Source of the DNA: Saccoglossus kowalevskii
Lineage: Eukaryota; Hemichordata; Enteropneusta; Harrimaniidae
NCBI RefSeq assembly: GCF_000003605.2
Contig: NW_003138368.1
Coordinates: forward strand, 22,909 to 86,908
Reading direction: 5' to 3'
DNA length: 64,000 nt
Numbering within the stretch: position 1 is the stretch's first letter; each line of letters starts with the position of its first letter. Shown in pieces: positions 49,662-62,430 of the stretch. The notes beneath the pieces are model-generated. The model saw only the letters and a list, made by a program, of their open reading frames with translations, ran no database searches and was not told where the DNA came from. Made by a program: the position numbers and the translations under genes.

Positions 49662-50509
49662 TAGTAATGAACCCAAGAGCAACTGTTGAATCGGGGAATT
49701 CAACATGCAAGTAAAATTACAGACAGCGCCATAGTAAGTTCCGGCGTGAAAGTAGCAACATTGCCAGCTAAGTTGTTTGCTCTCTGCGTCTCGATCGTCA
49801 TGAAACCAATCTAAACACGAGACTTCAAAACTAGTACTAAGGTATCCGTATAATATCAATAGAAGATGCAATTTCTTTTCAATTTATTCTATCTAATTTC
49901 CAAAATTACTGTATGACAAATTGCACAATGATCCAATTAAATTGAAAAAACTGTATATAATAATCTAGTATGTCCAGGGCACGGTCGCTCGTGTGCGTCA
50001 AGTGTGTGCATTTATTCGAATGGTACAACCTCGTAAAATATAACTAATTCTCATCACGTACAGATCTTAACACAAACATTAAATCAGTCAATAACGTACA
50101 TGTGTACCACAATGTAAAAGTATTGAAATGTTGGGTTGCAAATAGCGCCACCAGGGGTGACCTTTTTTTTCTACATACTAATTGCACTGGGTAAAGTATT
50201 CTGATTACTACGCAAATAGATAATACTCCTATTGTCCGCTCACAAGGTTCAGAAATCTCACAAACACAAATCTGATCGAAGATGAAGAACACTTCGTGAA
50301 GCCTTGCTCTGTGTATACCCAACACAGAAACATGTATACAAATTCAGATTTACCCGAGGAATCTCTGTCAATTCCTTTAGGCCAATATTTGCGAATCTGT
50401 TTTGAATCCAGACAGCAACAGCTCCTAGACATGGATGTCACCTAATGACTTTCAAAATTCTTGGATTTTCTGCCATATTCACATTTGATTGTTGCTTTTT
50501 TTGTGTATG

Positions 50510-50632
50510 TTTATTTGCTCTGTCGTGTCACTTTCCATGTTTTATTATTATTATTGTTGTTGTTGTTTTGTGTATTGTATCCATTATCATTCATTCCAAT
50601 GGATGTTATTAATAAATAAATAAATAAAAATA
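50510..50632 (+). repeat. Simple-repeat tail, possible LINE 3' end
   Basis: TTATTATTATT, TTGTTGTTGTTG and a terminal (AATA)n run after GGATGTTATT. This is the kind of tail left by some non-LTR retrotransposons. No coding remnant is recognised upstream. Confidence 0.3.
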
Positions 50633-50817
50633 TAGAGGCAATTGTTGAACATTGAACTGAAATTCAAATTTCAAGATGAATAGTCCCGAAAACCAAGGCA
50701 GTGGACAGCCGGGGCCAAGGTATTCCAATTACTAGTATTGTAAACTGCTGTGAATAGCGCCATCAGCGGCAGACTCAATTCTTTATATCCATATTTCGGT
50801 AGAGTCTGCTTTTCTGG

Positions 50818-50870
50818 AGTCAAAAGCTCAATTGGGAGAGTGGCTGATTACTAGTATTCAGATTGCGGTA
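50818..50870 (+). repeat. tRNA-like A-box fragment
   Basis: AAAGCTCAATTGGGAGAGTG resembles the D-arm/A-box region of a tRNA. No T-arm or B-box follows, so this is at most a truncated tRNA-derived fragment (SINE head or pseudo-tRNA). Confidence 0.25.
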
Positions 50871-51283
50871 AATAATTAAATGAAATGTTATTTGGGGGGC
50901 AATGTCATTGATAAACAAAAATGGCTCTTACAACATAATTGTATTGTCATAGAGGACGCATGTCAACAGACCGGGAGAATGTTTGTCAGTCCTTATATTA
51001 CGGGAAATATTTATTTTAAATGTGTAATCCTCACCTATTCAAAGTGTGAGATAAGGTAATATGGATAGTATTTGATTGAACATTTTTTAACTAAAAAAAT
51101 AATTATGGTCAAGTTGCAATTTGGCTGCGAACTTAGCACTTTCAAGGAAATAATATAAAGCTTTGTAATTACGTTTATGAAATTATCATATAAATAAAGT
51201 CATCTAATATTGTTCTTCTCAAGATTCAATACATTAAACAGGCTCACAAAACTTCCAAATGTCGTGTATAATAGCCGTTTGCT

Positions 51284-52640
51284 TGGAGTCTCTTCATCAT
51301 TTATTGTGCTTATTGATTCTTCTGTTAAACTAAATTGTCGGTTTCGGTTTATTCTTTGACTTCTAGCCAAATAATAGCGACAGTACATTATAACTAATTT
51401 AAAATATCGATGTCAGGCCCTTAATTATTTCGCAAACATCGGTAGTATTTATAATTACTACTGTTTTCGGAGAAAAGACCAGTAGGTCTGTATATTTAGT
51501 TAGAACAATGTATTTTCATTTTATTTTTGTAACCGTGACACTGTTGAATCTCTGTGCTTTTGACTTCTGAGCTTCTGAAAAGTCAACACTACCTTCAGAT
51601 TTCATCAAAAGTAAATAATGTTGGGGATTGCTATACGAGAAAGCATATAACATAATAATAACTTCAGTAATGTACGTCATTTTAGTATCTCTTCATCATT
51701 TATTGTGATCATTGGTTCTTATGGTAAATTCAATTTTCGGTTTCCGATTGTTCTTTGACTTCTAGCCAAATAATAGCGACAGTACATCATAACTAATTTA
51801 AAATATCGATGTCAGGCCCTTAATTATTTCGCAAACATCTGTAGTATTTTTATTACTACTGTTTTCTCGGAAAAGACCAGTAGGTCTGCCGACACTCAAC
51901 CGCATGCAATATCACCCCGGGTAATATCACGTGGCAATAGTGCGACACCATGCTTGAAATATATGACAAGAAATCAAACTTTTGAACCTAGTAAAAATAC
52001 AATGTACAAACAATAACGTCATTGTAGTATCTGTTTGGCATTGATTGAGCTCTTAGTTCATACGGTGCAGTATTTGTTAACTAAACTTTCAGTTTCAGAT
52101 CGTTCGCTGACTCATAGCCAAATAATAGCGACTGTACACCATAGCTAATTTAAAATAGCGATTTCATGCACTTATGATTTTGCAAAACACCTGTGGTATT
52201 TTTATGACTACTGTTTTCGTGGGAAACTTTCAGTTTCAGGTCGTTCGTTGACTTATAGCCAAACAATAGCAATAGTCCCCGAAGCCTAATTCAGGGGCGG
52301 ATCCAGCAAAATGTATTGGGGGGGGGGGGGTCCTAGCTTCGCTTAACATATACGGAGCGTAAATCGCAGAGAAGCTATGCGTAATCCAGATAATATGAAT
52401 CGTCATGCGTTTGGGAGGGGCCATGGCCCCCCCTGGCCTCCCCTCTGGATCCGCCACTGGCCTAATTTAAAATGCCGACCTCAGGCCCTTATGACTCCGC
52501 AAACATCGGTGCCTGATTATTACTGTTTTCACGAAAAATGCCAGTAGGACTGTCGACACTCAACCATATGTAATATCACCCCGGGTAATATCACGTGACA
52601 ATAGTGCGACACCATGCTTGAATTATACCACAATAAATCA
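51284..52640. repeat. Four diverged tandem copies of a ~400-bp unit
   Basis: Copies start near 51288, 51684, 52016 and 52222. Each carries AGCCAAATAATAGCGAC or a variant, then TAATTTAAAATATCGATGTC or a variant, then TTACTACTGTTTTC. Copies 2 and 4 also keep ATATCACCCCGGGTAATATC followed by CACGTG. Copy 4 is interrupted by a hAT-type MITE. Minus-strand peptides such as YCRYYLARSQR recur but the frames are broken; I do not recognise them. Confidence 0.8.
52292..52459. mobile_element. hAT-type MITE with perfect 8-bp target duplication
   Basis: 168 bp. Left end CAGGGGCGGATCCAG; right end inverted CAGTGGCGGATCCAG. Flanks are identical octamers GCCTAATT (52284-52291 and 52460-52467), the length expected of hAT transposases. 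The interior contains G- and C-runs and no coding capacity. It interrupts tandem unit 4, so it is younger than the array. Confidence 0.9.
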
Positions 52641-53516
52641 AACATTTGAACAAATGAAAGTATAGACAATAACAGTAGAAAGCATATGAATTGACTAATT
52701 ATCATAACAACATGTAATTTCATTACGTGACATGACAAAGGCGGCGGCACGAAATACTGCATGGGGGGGGGGGTATCTGCCCACCTACCTTGCGCCGAAA
52801 GCGCTACCTTACTAGGGGGTCCGGGCATGCTTCCCCTTACAAATTTGGAAATCTAGACCACCTGAAACGCTATTTCCTGCATTTTGAAGGGTAAATTTTG
52901 ATGACACAGAGGGTTTCAGCTTGATTTTGGAAGGGCGACGCCCTCCAACAGTTTTTGGTAAGGGAACATGAAGGGAACATGACGGTAAAAAAAAAATATA
53001 TAGGAAAACAAAGAAAAATCACGACAGAACAATAAAAAAAAAGTTCTATTGAATGAGCATCCGCTATTCTAACTGGTGCGCTTTATTCAAGTTGGTCGTA
53101 GAAACTGTGCCAATACAGTGACAATAAAAGTGAGACTAAAGCTAAACATAGTATATGTCGGGAAATTAGTAGTACCCATATATGTCGTTTCGTGTGACGT
53201 TTTCACTAAGTTTCGAGCAAGTGGTCACTGTCTAAAAATAGTAGCATTGAGACACAAACAATTTGCGCTCAGGTGAGAAATCATGAAATGCAAGAAGGAG
53301 GTAACAAATGCACACACAATAAGGTATAAGGTGAACAATAATTGATTTTCCTATCATACAGAAACCATAAAATACGTTATTCAACATAGTTGAAGTAGCT
53401 ATTAATAGTTTCAAAACCAGTAAACAATTGTATATATTGTTTTTGTACCCGAAAAGCCAGGGCAGACTATACACTGTATAGCAGTTTCGCAATGTATCAT
53501 GGGGGATTTCCCACCA

Positions 53517-53731
53517 TCACGTGACCTCACAATGACATCATCATTTTGTTGACGACCCCTCCTCCATATTCTGTAGCTCCGAGTGTCAAATCGTAAACGA
53601 AATTGGTTCAGTTCTTCCGGATCAGAGTCATATCTGCTCTGCTTCTAATTCGGATTTCGATTTCTAATATCTAGCGAATCTGACGTCACTGTTGTTTATG
53701 GTTATTTGACTGCAGTATCAGGCATTTAGAG
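53517..53731 (+). promoter_or_regulatory. Promoter-like region with a candidate non-coding first exon
   Basis: TCACGTGACC (53518-53527), an inverted CCAAT box near 53602, an ETS-type CTTCCGG (53614-53620) and a perfect CRE TGACGTCA (53691-53698) cluster within 200 bp of CpG-richer DNA. They are followed by a good donor TTTAGAG|GTATGT at 53731/53732. This is what a promoter with an untranslated first exon looks like. The gene to the right is not identifiable in the remaining 10 kb. Confidence 0.4.
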
Positions 53732-55946
53732 GTATGTTTTGTTTTAAATTTTCGCTGCAGTTGCAATTTTCTGACAGTCGTTTTTGCGTGACACAGTTTT
53801 AGAAATACGTACATCGCTTTTGCGTTTTTCTTGACAAATTATAATGTATTATTATCGTTGGAATACATTTCCTTCGTAGCCCGCATGTTTTTATTTACTT
53901 CATGATCGCGCTGGAAATTATTTTGTCGTGACACAGTCATGATGTTCAGCCATGTTGTGTTCGTTTTGCAAGGTCGCCATCATCGACGGACCATCATTCA
54001 GACGTGCATTTTGCAAAGCTTTGCTTCCATCGCTGGACGAACTTGGCCGTAAACCTATTTTATCTCTTCTCCTTAACGTCGTCATGTCAATTCAATTGTC
54101 AGGTCAAGCAAAATTATTGATGAAATTGTGGGAAAAAAACATTTAAATGCGTGAAAAACGATATTTTTCATTTGTTTTCATCGCAAAAGTTCACGTGTAT
54201 TACGTGTACGGTGTAATGTATGACCAGATTTTGGTCCAAATTCATGCAGCGTTAAAATATAGCTCTTATTGTTTTCAACGATGGTTTTGTAATTAAAACA
54301 CCGGTTATAAGCATATATGTCAGAAATAATATTTAACGCAAATAAAGTGGGGTTATTTATGGTGTAAATCCTTAATTTTGCAGGTCAAATGTAGAATACG
54401 TATCTACTAATCCGGTCCTCTATTTGTTGCAGTCGCACTAACAATACCCTACCTTCTATGGTATAATTATTATTACATGGGGGTTACGTCTTAGAATCTT
54501 GCCACCAGTTCTTCAGAAATATGAAAAATCCTGTAGCATAAAATAGTTATGAGCATCTAGTTTGTAAAGGACAGTTCAGTACAATTTGCTGACTCAGGTA
54601 AAAGAGGAAGTTATGTTTTTGGCTCGATTTCAACTTTCACTCTTAATTCTGTAGAAGAAAAAAAAGTGTAATATTACCAATATAATAATCTGTTCATTTA
54701 TTACCCAATAAATCTGCATTCGCTGAATTATGCAAAGGAGGTCAGTTCCAGGCATAAAGCACAAGTTGTTACTCAGTGTGTGCTCGACATGTATATATAC
54801 ACTCATTGGACCCATGTTGAACTTAACATAACAAAATGACAACGATGTTTTAAAGTTGACAACCGTACATAATACCGCACCACAATAAAATCAGAAACTT
54901 GAAGTCTTTAGTGGGATCTATAAATGTTAGCACTATTCTTTTTAGCATGGTGTTTCATTAGACTGTATTATTAATATCTCAATATGATAACACTTCCACT
55001 AGTGTCACCTTGATGAGAGGCTGATTAATAGATGTACATGTATTAAAGTGTTTTTTTCTAGTGTATGGTATTCAATAATTTGATATTAGATCATGGGATT
55101 GCTGAAAATATTGAAATTCAAACGAATACATATCTCTGTAATTTGCACAAGTTCCCTGATAGCAATAAAGATATCGTTTCAGAGTGCAAGTGTAATGTTT
55201 CACATAACTTGCATCACTTTTATTTATTATTTATTTATTTATATTTATTGTTTTACTATTTTCACATTTAATATTTGCTTTTCAAAACAAACCTTGAACG
55301 AGGGTAGGAATTTTGCGTTGTTACATTGTGTTCAGATGTGTTTACATGTGCATGCATTTGAATACAAAAGAATGAGTCATGTGTTACTGTGCACAGCTGA
55401 CCATTTAGCCTTGTTTTACAATCTCTCATGAACAAGTTGTTGATATCGTTACACCTTTATGCCATATTTGTTATTACAGACACATCATCTCAAGTAAAAG
55501 CGCACATGAATCAAAAATTGAATTTATTTAATATTAGGTTATTGCAATTTGACCATGGATATATAAATTTTATTTTTGTACAGTATGATGCAAAAATGAT
55601 ACATGTATTATTTATATGTGTTGTTTTGATTTTTCGTTTTCACTTAAATAATGAGTGAATAAAGTATAGAGACCCTGGATTATGTGCCTTGGTCATAGTG
55701 AACTTAGAATCTGGCTTGATACGTGTAATATCCTCTTGGAATATTCTCTATAAAATTCAATTCTAGTGTAATCAAATCAGAGCTCCTAAAGCCCTTGACT
55801 TTTTTGTCTATTTTCAGTTATGAGTGATGTTCTACTTGTTTCTTGTCTTCTCCCATGCTTGCACTGTCATCTCTAATTTGTAGATCAGTATTTTGCTATC
55901 TAGAATAGCACCATTAGTGTTATATAATGCAGGTATATTCATGTCA

Positions 55947-56151
55947 TCACAGTATTTCAATCAACTTTTCAATCCTAATTTAATACACACACATGCAGTA
56001 TGGAGTCAAGAGTTGCAGGTCATTTGTATGGGATTCCAGCATGTGACTAATAACATTTGGTGCCGCTGGTACTATGTGTACGTGCCATCACAGTTCAGAG
56101 ATTTGTTGTACATGTATGAGGGATACCAACCTTTTAAATTTAATGTATGTC
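55947..56151 (+). other. Open segment with weak parvovirus-capsid-like motif
   Basis: Part of a 131-codon open frame. The stretch contains NNIWCRWYYVYVPSQFRDLL followed by an EGYQP motif. The spacing of Trp, Pro, aromatic, Leu-Leu and Glu-x-Tyr resembles the start of the jelly-roll in parvovirus (hamaparvovirus-type) capsid proteins, from general memory of that family only. It ends at a possible donor (AAT|GTATGT). No replication gene or further capsid is visible. It could be a decayed viral insertion, an unknown cellular exon, or chance. Confidence 0.2.
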
Positions 56152-57425
56152 CTGATGTTGTCTTTCCTTTTAGTTCTTTGCCATTCTTAAAGGCTTTGTG
56201 CTTTTCATTCTTCGTTTTATTGTCATTTTACAACTATGTGTCCAAAATTTCTCTTAGTTACTATGGACATACATGTATGCTCTGCTAGTTGATTTGGCTG
56301 TCTAAACCAAACACCCTTCTCCATTGACTTACTGGTACATCCAAAAAAGAATGCTTGTAAACCATACACCTGTAATCGACCACCTTCAGTGTGCTGATCT
56401 CATTACCACATGTACTTTTTGTTTTCAGGCTTTTCTTAATTTTTTTAATAATTTCAATAAGACTAACAAGTTAGTTGTACAGTACTGCATTGACCTACAT
56501 ACTGTATTATAAGGCATGACAATGATAGTACCAAGGTCAATGACTTCACAATACCTCCAACCTAGAGTCAAGGCCTTTCCACATACACATCAATGTTGTG
56601 TGGATTACTAACTTAGCCTACGTGACAGTTATCATACTTTCAATATTTCTATATGTGCTTTGTTCTATGTGTAGGAAAAATGATTCTTTTCATAATTTGT
56701 TTGCTGGGGATTTAATTAAATGTTTGTGATGCATGTTGTAAATGCAATAACTATTCACTAGATTATTTTCTGTAGTAAGTGAATTTCTCTGAGTTAAATC
56801 CACATGAACATTACCCGGTACAATAGAAGTAGAACTTTATGGTTTCACTGACAATTCGAAAATGAGTAAATATAATCACAATAGTGAAAATCAATGGTAT
56901 TTTGGATTCACCAAGAACATTTTCGGTTCACGCTAACGATAATAGTACAACTCGTTGGTCGAAGGATAAATTATTTATATTAATAAAATGCAATATGTAA
57001 TTGTTATTTTATGTTTGATTTATTCATTCTGAATACTGTACAACTAAATTTGTATGGGCTTGAATTTTCAAAATCACAAAAAAAAAATCCTTTAATGTCT
57101 GGGGTTTAGTGATTAGTTAGTACATTGTCTTGGTGTATGTACAGGAATTTGACATACACCTGTGCAATGTGTTCAATGATTACATGTATATTGTGCCAGG
57201 AAAAAAGTTTCCAGTAAGTTAAAAAGCAGCAATTTCATCTAAACAAATAAAATTAAATGTATTTGTGTTGTTACTTTTAACATAAAACTACTCTACAGCT
57301 ATATTATTAATTCGTCCTTAAACTAGCAATGTTATTAAATAAATTTATGTTTCTGTTTACATTATTTTCACCACTATATTGACTTTTGAGTTGTTAATCA
57401 TCATACAATAGACTGGATGTTCTCT

Positions 57426-57540
57426 GAGGGCAGTGGTTGCCATGTTGTGCCATGTTGGATATGGGACCCATGCATCGTATATAATGTTTGTTTACTTGAA
57501 ATTTGAACACACACTTCATGACAACCACTGTCCTTCAATT
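57426..57540. mobile_element. CpG-type MITE, diverged copy 3
   Basis: Left end GAGGGCAGTGGTTGCCATG; right end inverted GAAGGACAGTGGTTGTCATG. The interior GATATGGGACCCATGC and GAAATTTGAACACAC correspond to the copy at 309-440. CpGs have largely decayed to TG/CA, so it is an older copy. Confidence 0.65.
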
Positions 57541-58479
57541 AGTATGACACATCCGTGTTTACCATTATCACATTCGGATTTGAAACTAACAATTTATCTG
57601 TAATGTAACGTAATGTCATGTAATGTAGTGTAATTTTTTCACACAGATTTGTTCCAACTAATATTTTATTCATTTCTATAAGTGCCATATTTCTAGAAAA
57701 AATCTGTCAAATAAAATTGTTTAGCAAATGCATATCTATCACAGTATCAGGAAATGTACAGAAATCATTATGGATGACCAGTGTTTACCATATTTCATGC
57801 TGGTGTTCAATCACTGTATTGGTGGTGGAACTGACTCCAGTGAAGGATGCAAATGTTATTGTAAACTTTCACCTAAGTAGGGAATGATACCCACTGGCAA
57901 GGCTTTATTTTCAATGCTTTATTATTATACTGATGTTAATAGTTTGAAAGTGAAAGTGTTTTCAACTCTAAACTTCTGGTAATGTAATTCTGACCATTAA
58001 ACATGCTACTGTTAAGGTAACAGTCTTTGTGCTAGAAAAATTTTGTTACCAGAACAATATGGCCACAACCTATCAAACCTATATTTTTGTCAAAAGCATT
58101 TGGCTTGAAATTTTTGAAAAAAAATTTTCTTTATGTATATTATGCTTTTTTAAAAGGTCATGTGACTCTAAAAGTAACCAGATGTGATAAATGAGTAACA
58201 ATGAATATGCTAATATAATATTCTTATTCTTGCTGTTAAAAACAGAATACGTCATATGGTATAAACAAGTATTTTGTTTTTTCTAATTATTGTTTTCTTC
58301 ATTGCTAAAATGGTAACTGTTTCACCACAATTGTTAGTGTCACTGCGATGTCACGTCTTTTTTTCGGGCGATGTTTGGACGAAATTCAGGCCACATTCTT
58401 ACATAATGAAATTACGACTTCGAAGCTAATGTTCTTGACTGTCTGAAAAACTAAATGGCAACAGCGTACTGTTACTCAC

Positions 58480-58538
58480 CAAGTCGCTATTTGGATTTTA
58501 GCGAACCGAAGTTGTTTTGTCCAAAATGGAGAAAACAT
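58480..58538 (-). CDS. Possible first coding exon, unknown protein
   Basis: On the minus strand an ATG at 58538 opens a short frame (MFSPFWTKQLRFAKIQIAT) ending at a strong donor, CTTG|GTGAGT. The N-terminus is basic and lacks acidic residues, like a mitochondrial presequence. The surroundings (58330-58600) are richer in CpG. No following exon is recognised to the left, so this is tentative. Confidence 0.2.
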
Positions 58539-60230
58539 CGCTTTTTGTGAATCTGTACCATCAGCTAGGTTATCTCTTGTTTTAACGCTCCCACTTAGAT
58601 AGATAAGTAAATAAACCTGAAAGGAAAATGTCAATATCTATTTATATTTCAGTTTAATGGTGTTTTTTTGGCTGATTTCAGAAGACTTTGCAAATAACTG
58701 TTGTTTACAGGTGGTTGCAATTGACAAACATGAGCTAATCCTCATTCATACCTACTTGAGCTTTGTAGTTATGTTTGACATTCATGAATAATAATGAAGC
58801 AGTACTTTAATACAGTGTCCAATAAGTAAACAAAAACTTGTGCACTTGTAAAGAAAGGAAAAATAGATTTTTCTTCAGAAAAAAAAAATGTTTTAATCAA
58901 AAAATATGACTACACTTAGCAAATGCAAAGGTGATAATGATCACAGCTAAGCAGTATTGCATATTGGCCAATAGGCATGTACAGCCTAGCGCAATCATTA
59001 ACTAACATTTTTCGACTAGAAGCAGTCTTAGACGATAAATCTACATTTTTTTCGGACCATCGTTTTTAGGTATCATAAAAGCAATGGTGAAATACTGCTC
59101 TGCTATAAAATCGTTGCCTGGTGCATGAAATTGGACAGGTTGTTTTCGCTTTCAAAATGTACATAGTCTATCATGAATCTTTGTTTACATAATACTTAGA
59201 TTTCAATTCAGACCACCATGATAGGGTCTACAAGTGTAATTTCCATTCAATTTTAACAATGCTTTTTTCGTGTCCTATTTCTTTTATTGATCAGTATTGT
59301 ATCTGTAGTGTTGTAGTGCCCATTTTCTTTTGCGACCAATGTCACTCTATCAACTCTGAAAATAAAACATCAACTTACATTAATTACTTAATATTAACAG
59401 CCAAAATAAACTTTCATCACTGCAATTTTCATACTTCAAAGGAAACTAACTTATTCTTCCTGTGGTTTATAGGTGTCCATGATAGGACATTGCACCCTTG
59501 TCCCCTGCATGTCAACAGCGCCATAAATCTTATCCAGTTAATTTGCATACACAGGAGATGCCCATAACCTTTAGACAACAGACTTGTAGTGCATTGTGGG
59601 GCTTGTGTTCATCCTGCCAGTGTTCCAACCAGATTTAAAAATTGATGTGGTTTTTGCATTCCAGTAGCAGTTAAAGAAGACAATGGCTATGAATTAATGT
59701 TTGTCTACCGGTGTTAAATCAATGTAAAAGTACATGGGGCGGAAAAGATTAGGGTTAAGTGAGCTAGAATGTGTGCTACATACAATGAGTGCATCTTCAC
59801 ATGAACCCATGAATTAATTCTCATTTCCTAGACTATAACCTTGTCCTGCCCTTACCCTTCCATGTAGCTAGCAGCATGAGGTCTTTGAACTGAACAAACT
59901 GCATCTGTCATTAATATGTAAACATTCAGTGACTACTGGTGAAAGATCTAACTAAAGGAAGCTGTCTTGTCCTTGTAGTTTTAGTTGACTCGCTGATATG
60001 TTGCAGGGGTTTCTCAAATACATTTAATATCAGGCCATCATCCCGTAACATCAGGCCAAAAATAAATAAAAAGGCTCTCAGTAGTGCGGAGATAAGACGA
60101 CCAATTTTTGCTTGTAGCAGGTCATATGGCAGGCGACTACCCCTGATATTGGTTTATAATATGGCATGCAAACTTAAAAAATAATAACAAAAACCCAATC
60201 ACAAATATTGGACAAACAAATTATTAAAAT

Positions 60231-60560
60231 CTATTGAATTATTTTGGAAAATTTATATCCATAATGACAATAAGAATAACGTCAGAGAAAACAAATAAAC
60301 TGAGAACATACAGAGGTTTCAAAAAGATATTCAGACTGGAAAAATACCTGGTTGATATTGAGAACATCAAAATGAGAACACAATTGAGTAAATTCAGACG
60401 AGGCAATCACTATATCTCAAAATCAAAATGGGCAGACATACAAAACCGAAAACTTTAATTGACAAAGAATGTGCTACTTATGTACTGCTATGGGGATTGA
60501 AGACAAAACGCCCTTAGTAATGTCATGTAAAAAATACAAACAGCAAAGAAATTTACTTAT
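60231..60560 (+). pseudogene. Non-LTR retrotransposon (LINE) fragment, frameshifted
   Basis: A frame from ~60234 contains KLRTYRGFKKIF, then LEKYL, MRTQLSKFRRGNH and ADIQNRK. After a frameshift near 60450 it continues as RMCYLCTAMGIEDKTPLVMSC. This matches the C-terminal region of many invertebrate LINE polyproteins downstream of the reverse transcriptase (Lys-Leu-Arg-Thr-Tyr block, then a Cys-x2-Cys zinc-like block with an IEDE-type motif). Only this piece remains; it is not functional. Confidence 0.6.
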
Positions 60561-62326
60561 ATGTGTGTGATGGCACTTTTATGTGGTAAAATAAACTTAG
60601 CACATAAAAAACGACAACTTTCGGAGCCACAAAATATACGATAGCACTATTTAAAACGTAATAATGTCTAAATGTATCATCAGAAAAGGCAATTGTTGTT
60701 GAGAATGTAATTACATGTAAAATATTTGATGTTCATCACAAAATTATTACAATGTTTCCTGTATTTAAGAATAAACAAAGTGAGGACTGGAATACATGTA
60801 TGTACCCTGGCTATGTAGCCAATGTTATGCAAATTATGTCAACTTTAACCTTTAGGAGGTGTGTCTGGGGTCGTGTATGCATATTGGTGTGTTACATCGC
60901 GTTTTTTCATAAGAAATTGTCTCTGAATAACTACTGTGCTTAAGAATTCTTTCAGTGAGTATGTATGGTATTTCATTCAAATGATTACGTGACTGTGACT
61001 GATCTGTCTGTAGGGGGAACTTGTGTGGAGTTCATTTTGAGTTAAATAGGACATACTTTTCACAGCTATGTATGTATTGGTCAATTATTACCATGATACT
61101 GTTGATTGTGGTGAGTTATGTTTATCCTCCATGTCATAACAACACTTTTTACTGAAAAGAAGGTACATATATTGTTACAGAATATTGAAAGTGTCCAATT
61201 GTGCAGCTTGGTAAGATGTTGAATTCTGAAGTTTATTTTGCTGTTCTTCAGCATGTACACAAGTTTTTTTTTTTTAAATGCATTTTTTGTGATATGTGTT
61301 TTTTCATGCTTTAAAGTTCCAGGGGAATTACCGTTATCAACTATGCGTTTAGTATGGCACAACTGTGTTGTACAGTATTACATGTATAATCTAGATGTAC
61401 ATTTATTATAACTTTAATACAGACCCGTAATATGCATTGTTTCACCATACTAGACAATGAATAGTATCTATATGTGTTCAAAGCCAACAGATTGATTCCC
61501 TTATTCGATTTAGTTCACAGGCACTTCAGCAAATTTGCGATTATTGTTCGTGTACGTGCCACAGGCTGTTGGCCATCATGTGTTTATTGATTTGATTGTC
61601 TTTCATGCGGTTTACTGATGCAGCTGTGTGTCATCTCGCGCATTGAGTTACCGCTTTCAATAAAATGTATTTAACCGCATATGTGCTTTTTTTTCCGTAT
61701 ATTAAAAGTAGGGGGTGTTTGTTGCAATAAAACTGGTTTATTTACATCGGCGATCCAGAGCATTGGAAATGCTACATGTTTGACTCTGGAATTTCATGTT
61801 TGTCAGCAATAGGTATATAATTTTAATAATTTTCACTCAGTTACTGAACGTTTTTTAGTAACCTTGTTTTCATAAAGGGAGGATATTTAGTAATCACAAT
61901 ATTGCGTAGGTGTATCGTCGGCCTGCGTCCGTGGATATGATCAGATAAATAAGTAAAGTATCAACAAGACTGGGGTTGCAATTTGCATAAGTCCTATTTA
62001 AAGCTGATCGAACATGTATTGAATAGTGAACCCCACCCAACCTGTGGTTGCCACACAACTTACTGCTGAGATTGACTGGGCTGAATATAATACACTTGCA
62101 TATGGGTCATGTGTTCATCTCTGGTATAGCATTGATTGATGGTGGGCTATTAGTGTTTACAATTATGTGCAGTCTCCATGGCAGGAATGTGAACTTTTTT
62201 TACTATAGGGTCACCTGGTGGTCACATGTTGCTTATCTGATCTGTATGCACTATGGTGTACCCTGTACCGTACTTTGTACGTGTTGTTGATAAAATATGA
62301 AGAGTGGGCAAATTTTTGTTTCCTCT

Positions 62327-62430
62327 TAGGAACAGATTATTTGAAATTCTTAGTTGACGGTGGATTCATGTCGGAGAACGTTTGTAATCACCCCATGCAC
62401 TTTGTTTTACTTACAGCTGTTGTTTTGTAA
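62327..62430 (+). CDS. Possible terminal exon, unknown protein
   Basis: After a pyrimidine-rich acceptor (TTTGTTTCCTCTTAG) a frame reads TDYLKFLVDGGFMSENVC and ends at TAA (62428-62430). Composition is coding-like but short and unassigned. Confidence 0.2.

Noticed and set aside
20862-52775. Several poly-G or poly-C tracts of 10 or more (for example near 20863, 34368, 36178, 41689, 52319, 52764)
   Set aside because: Simple mononucleotide runs, common in assemblies of such genomes and prone to length error; no pattern linking them.
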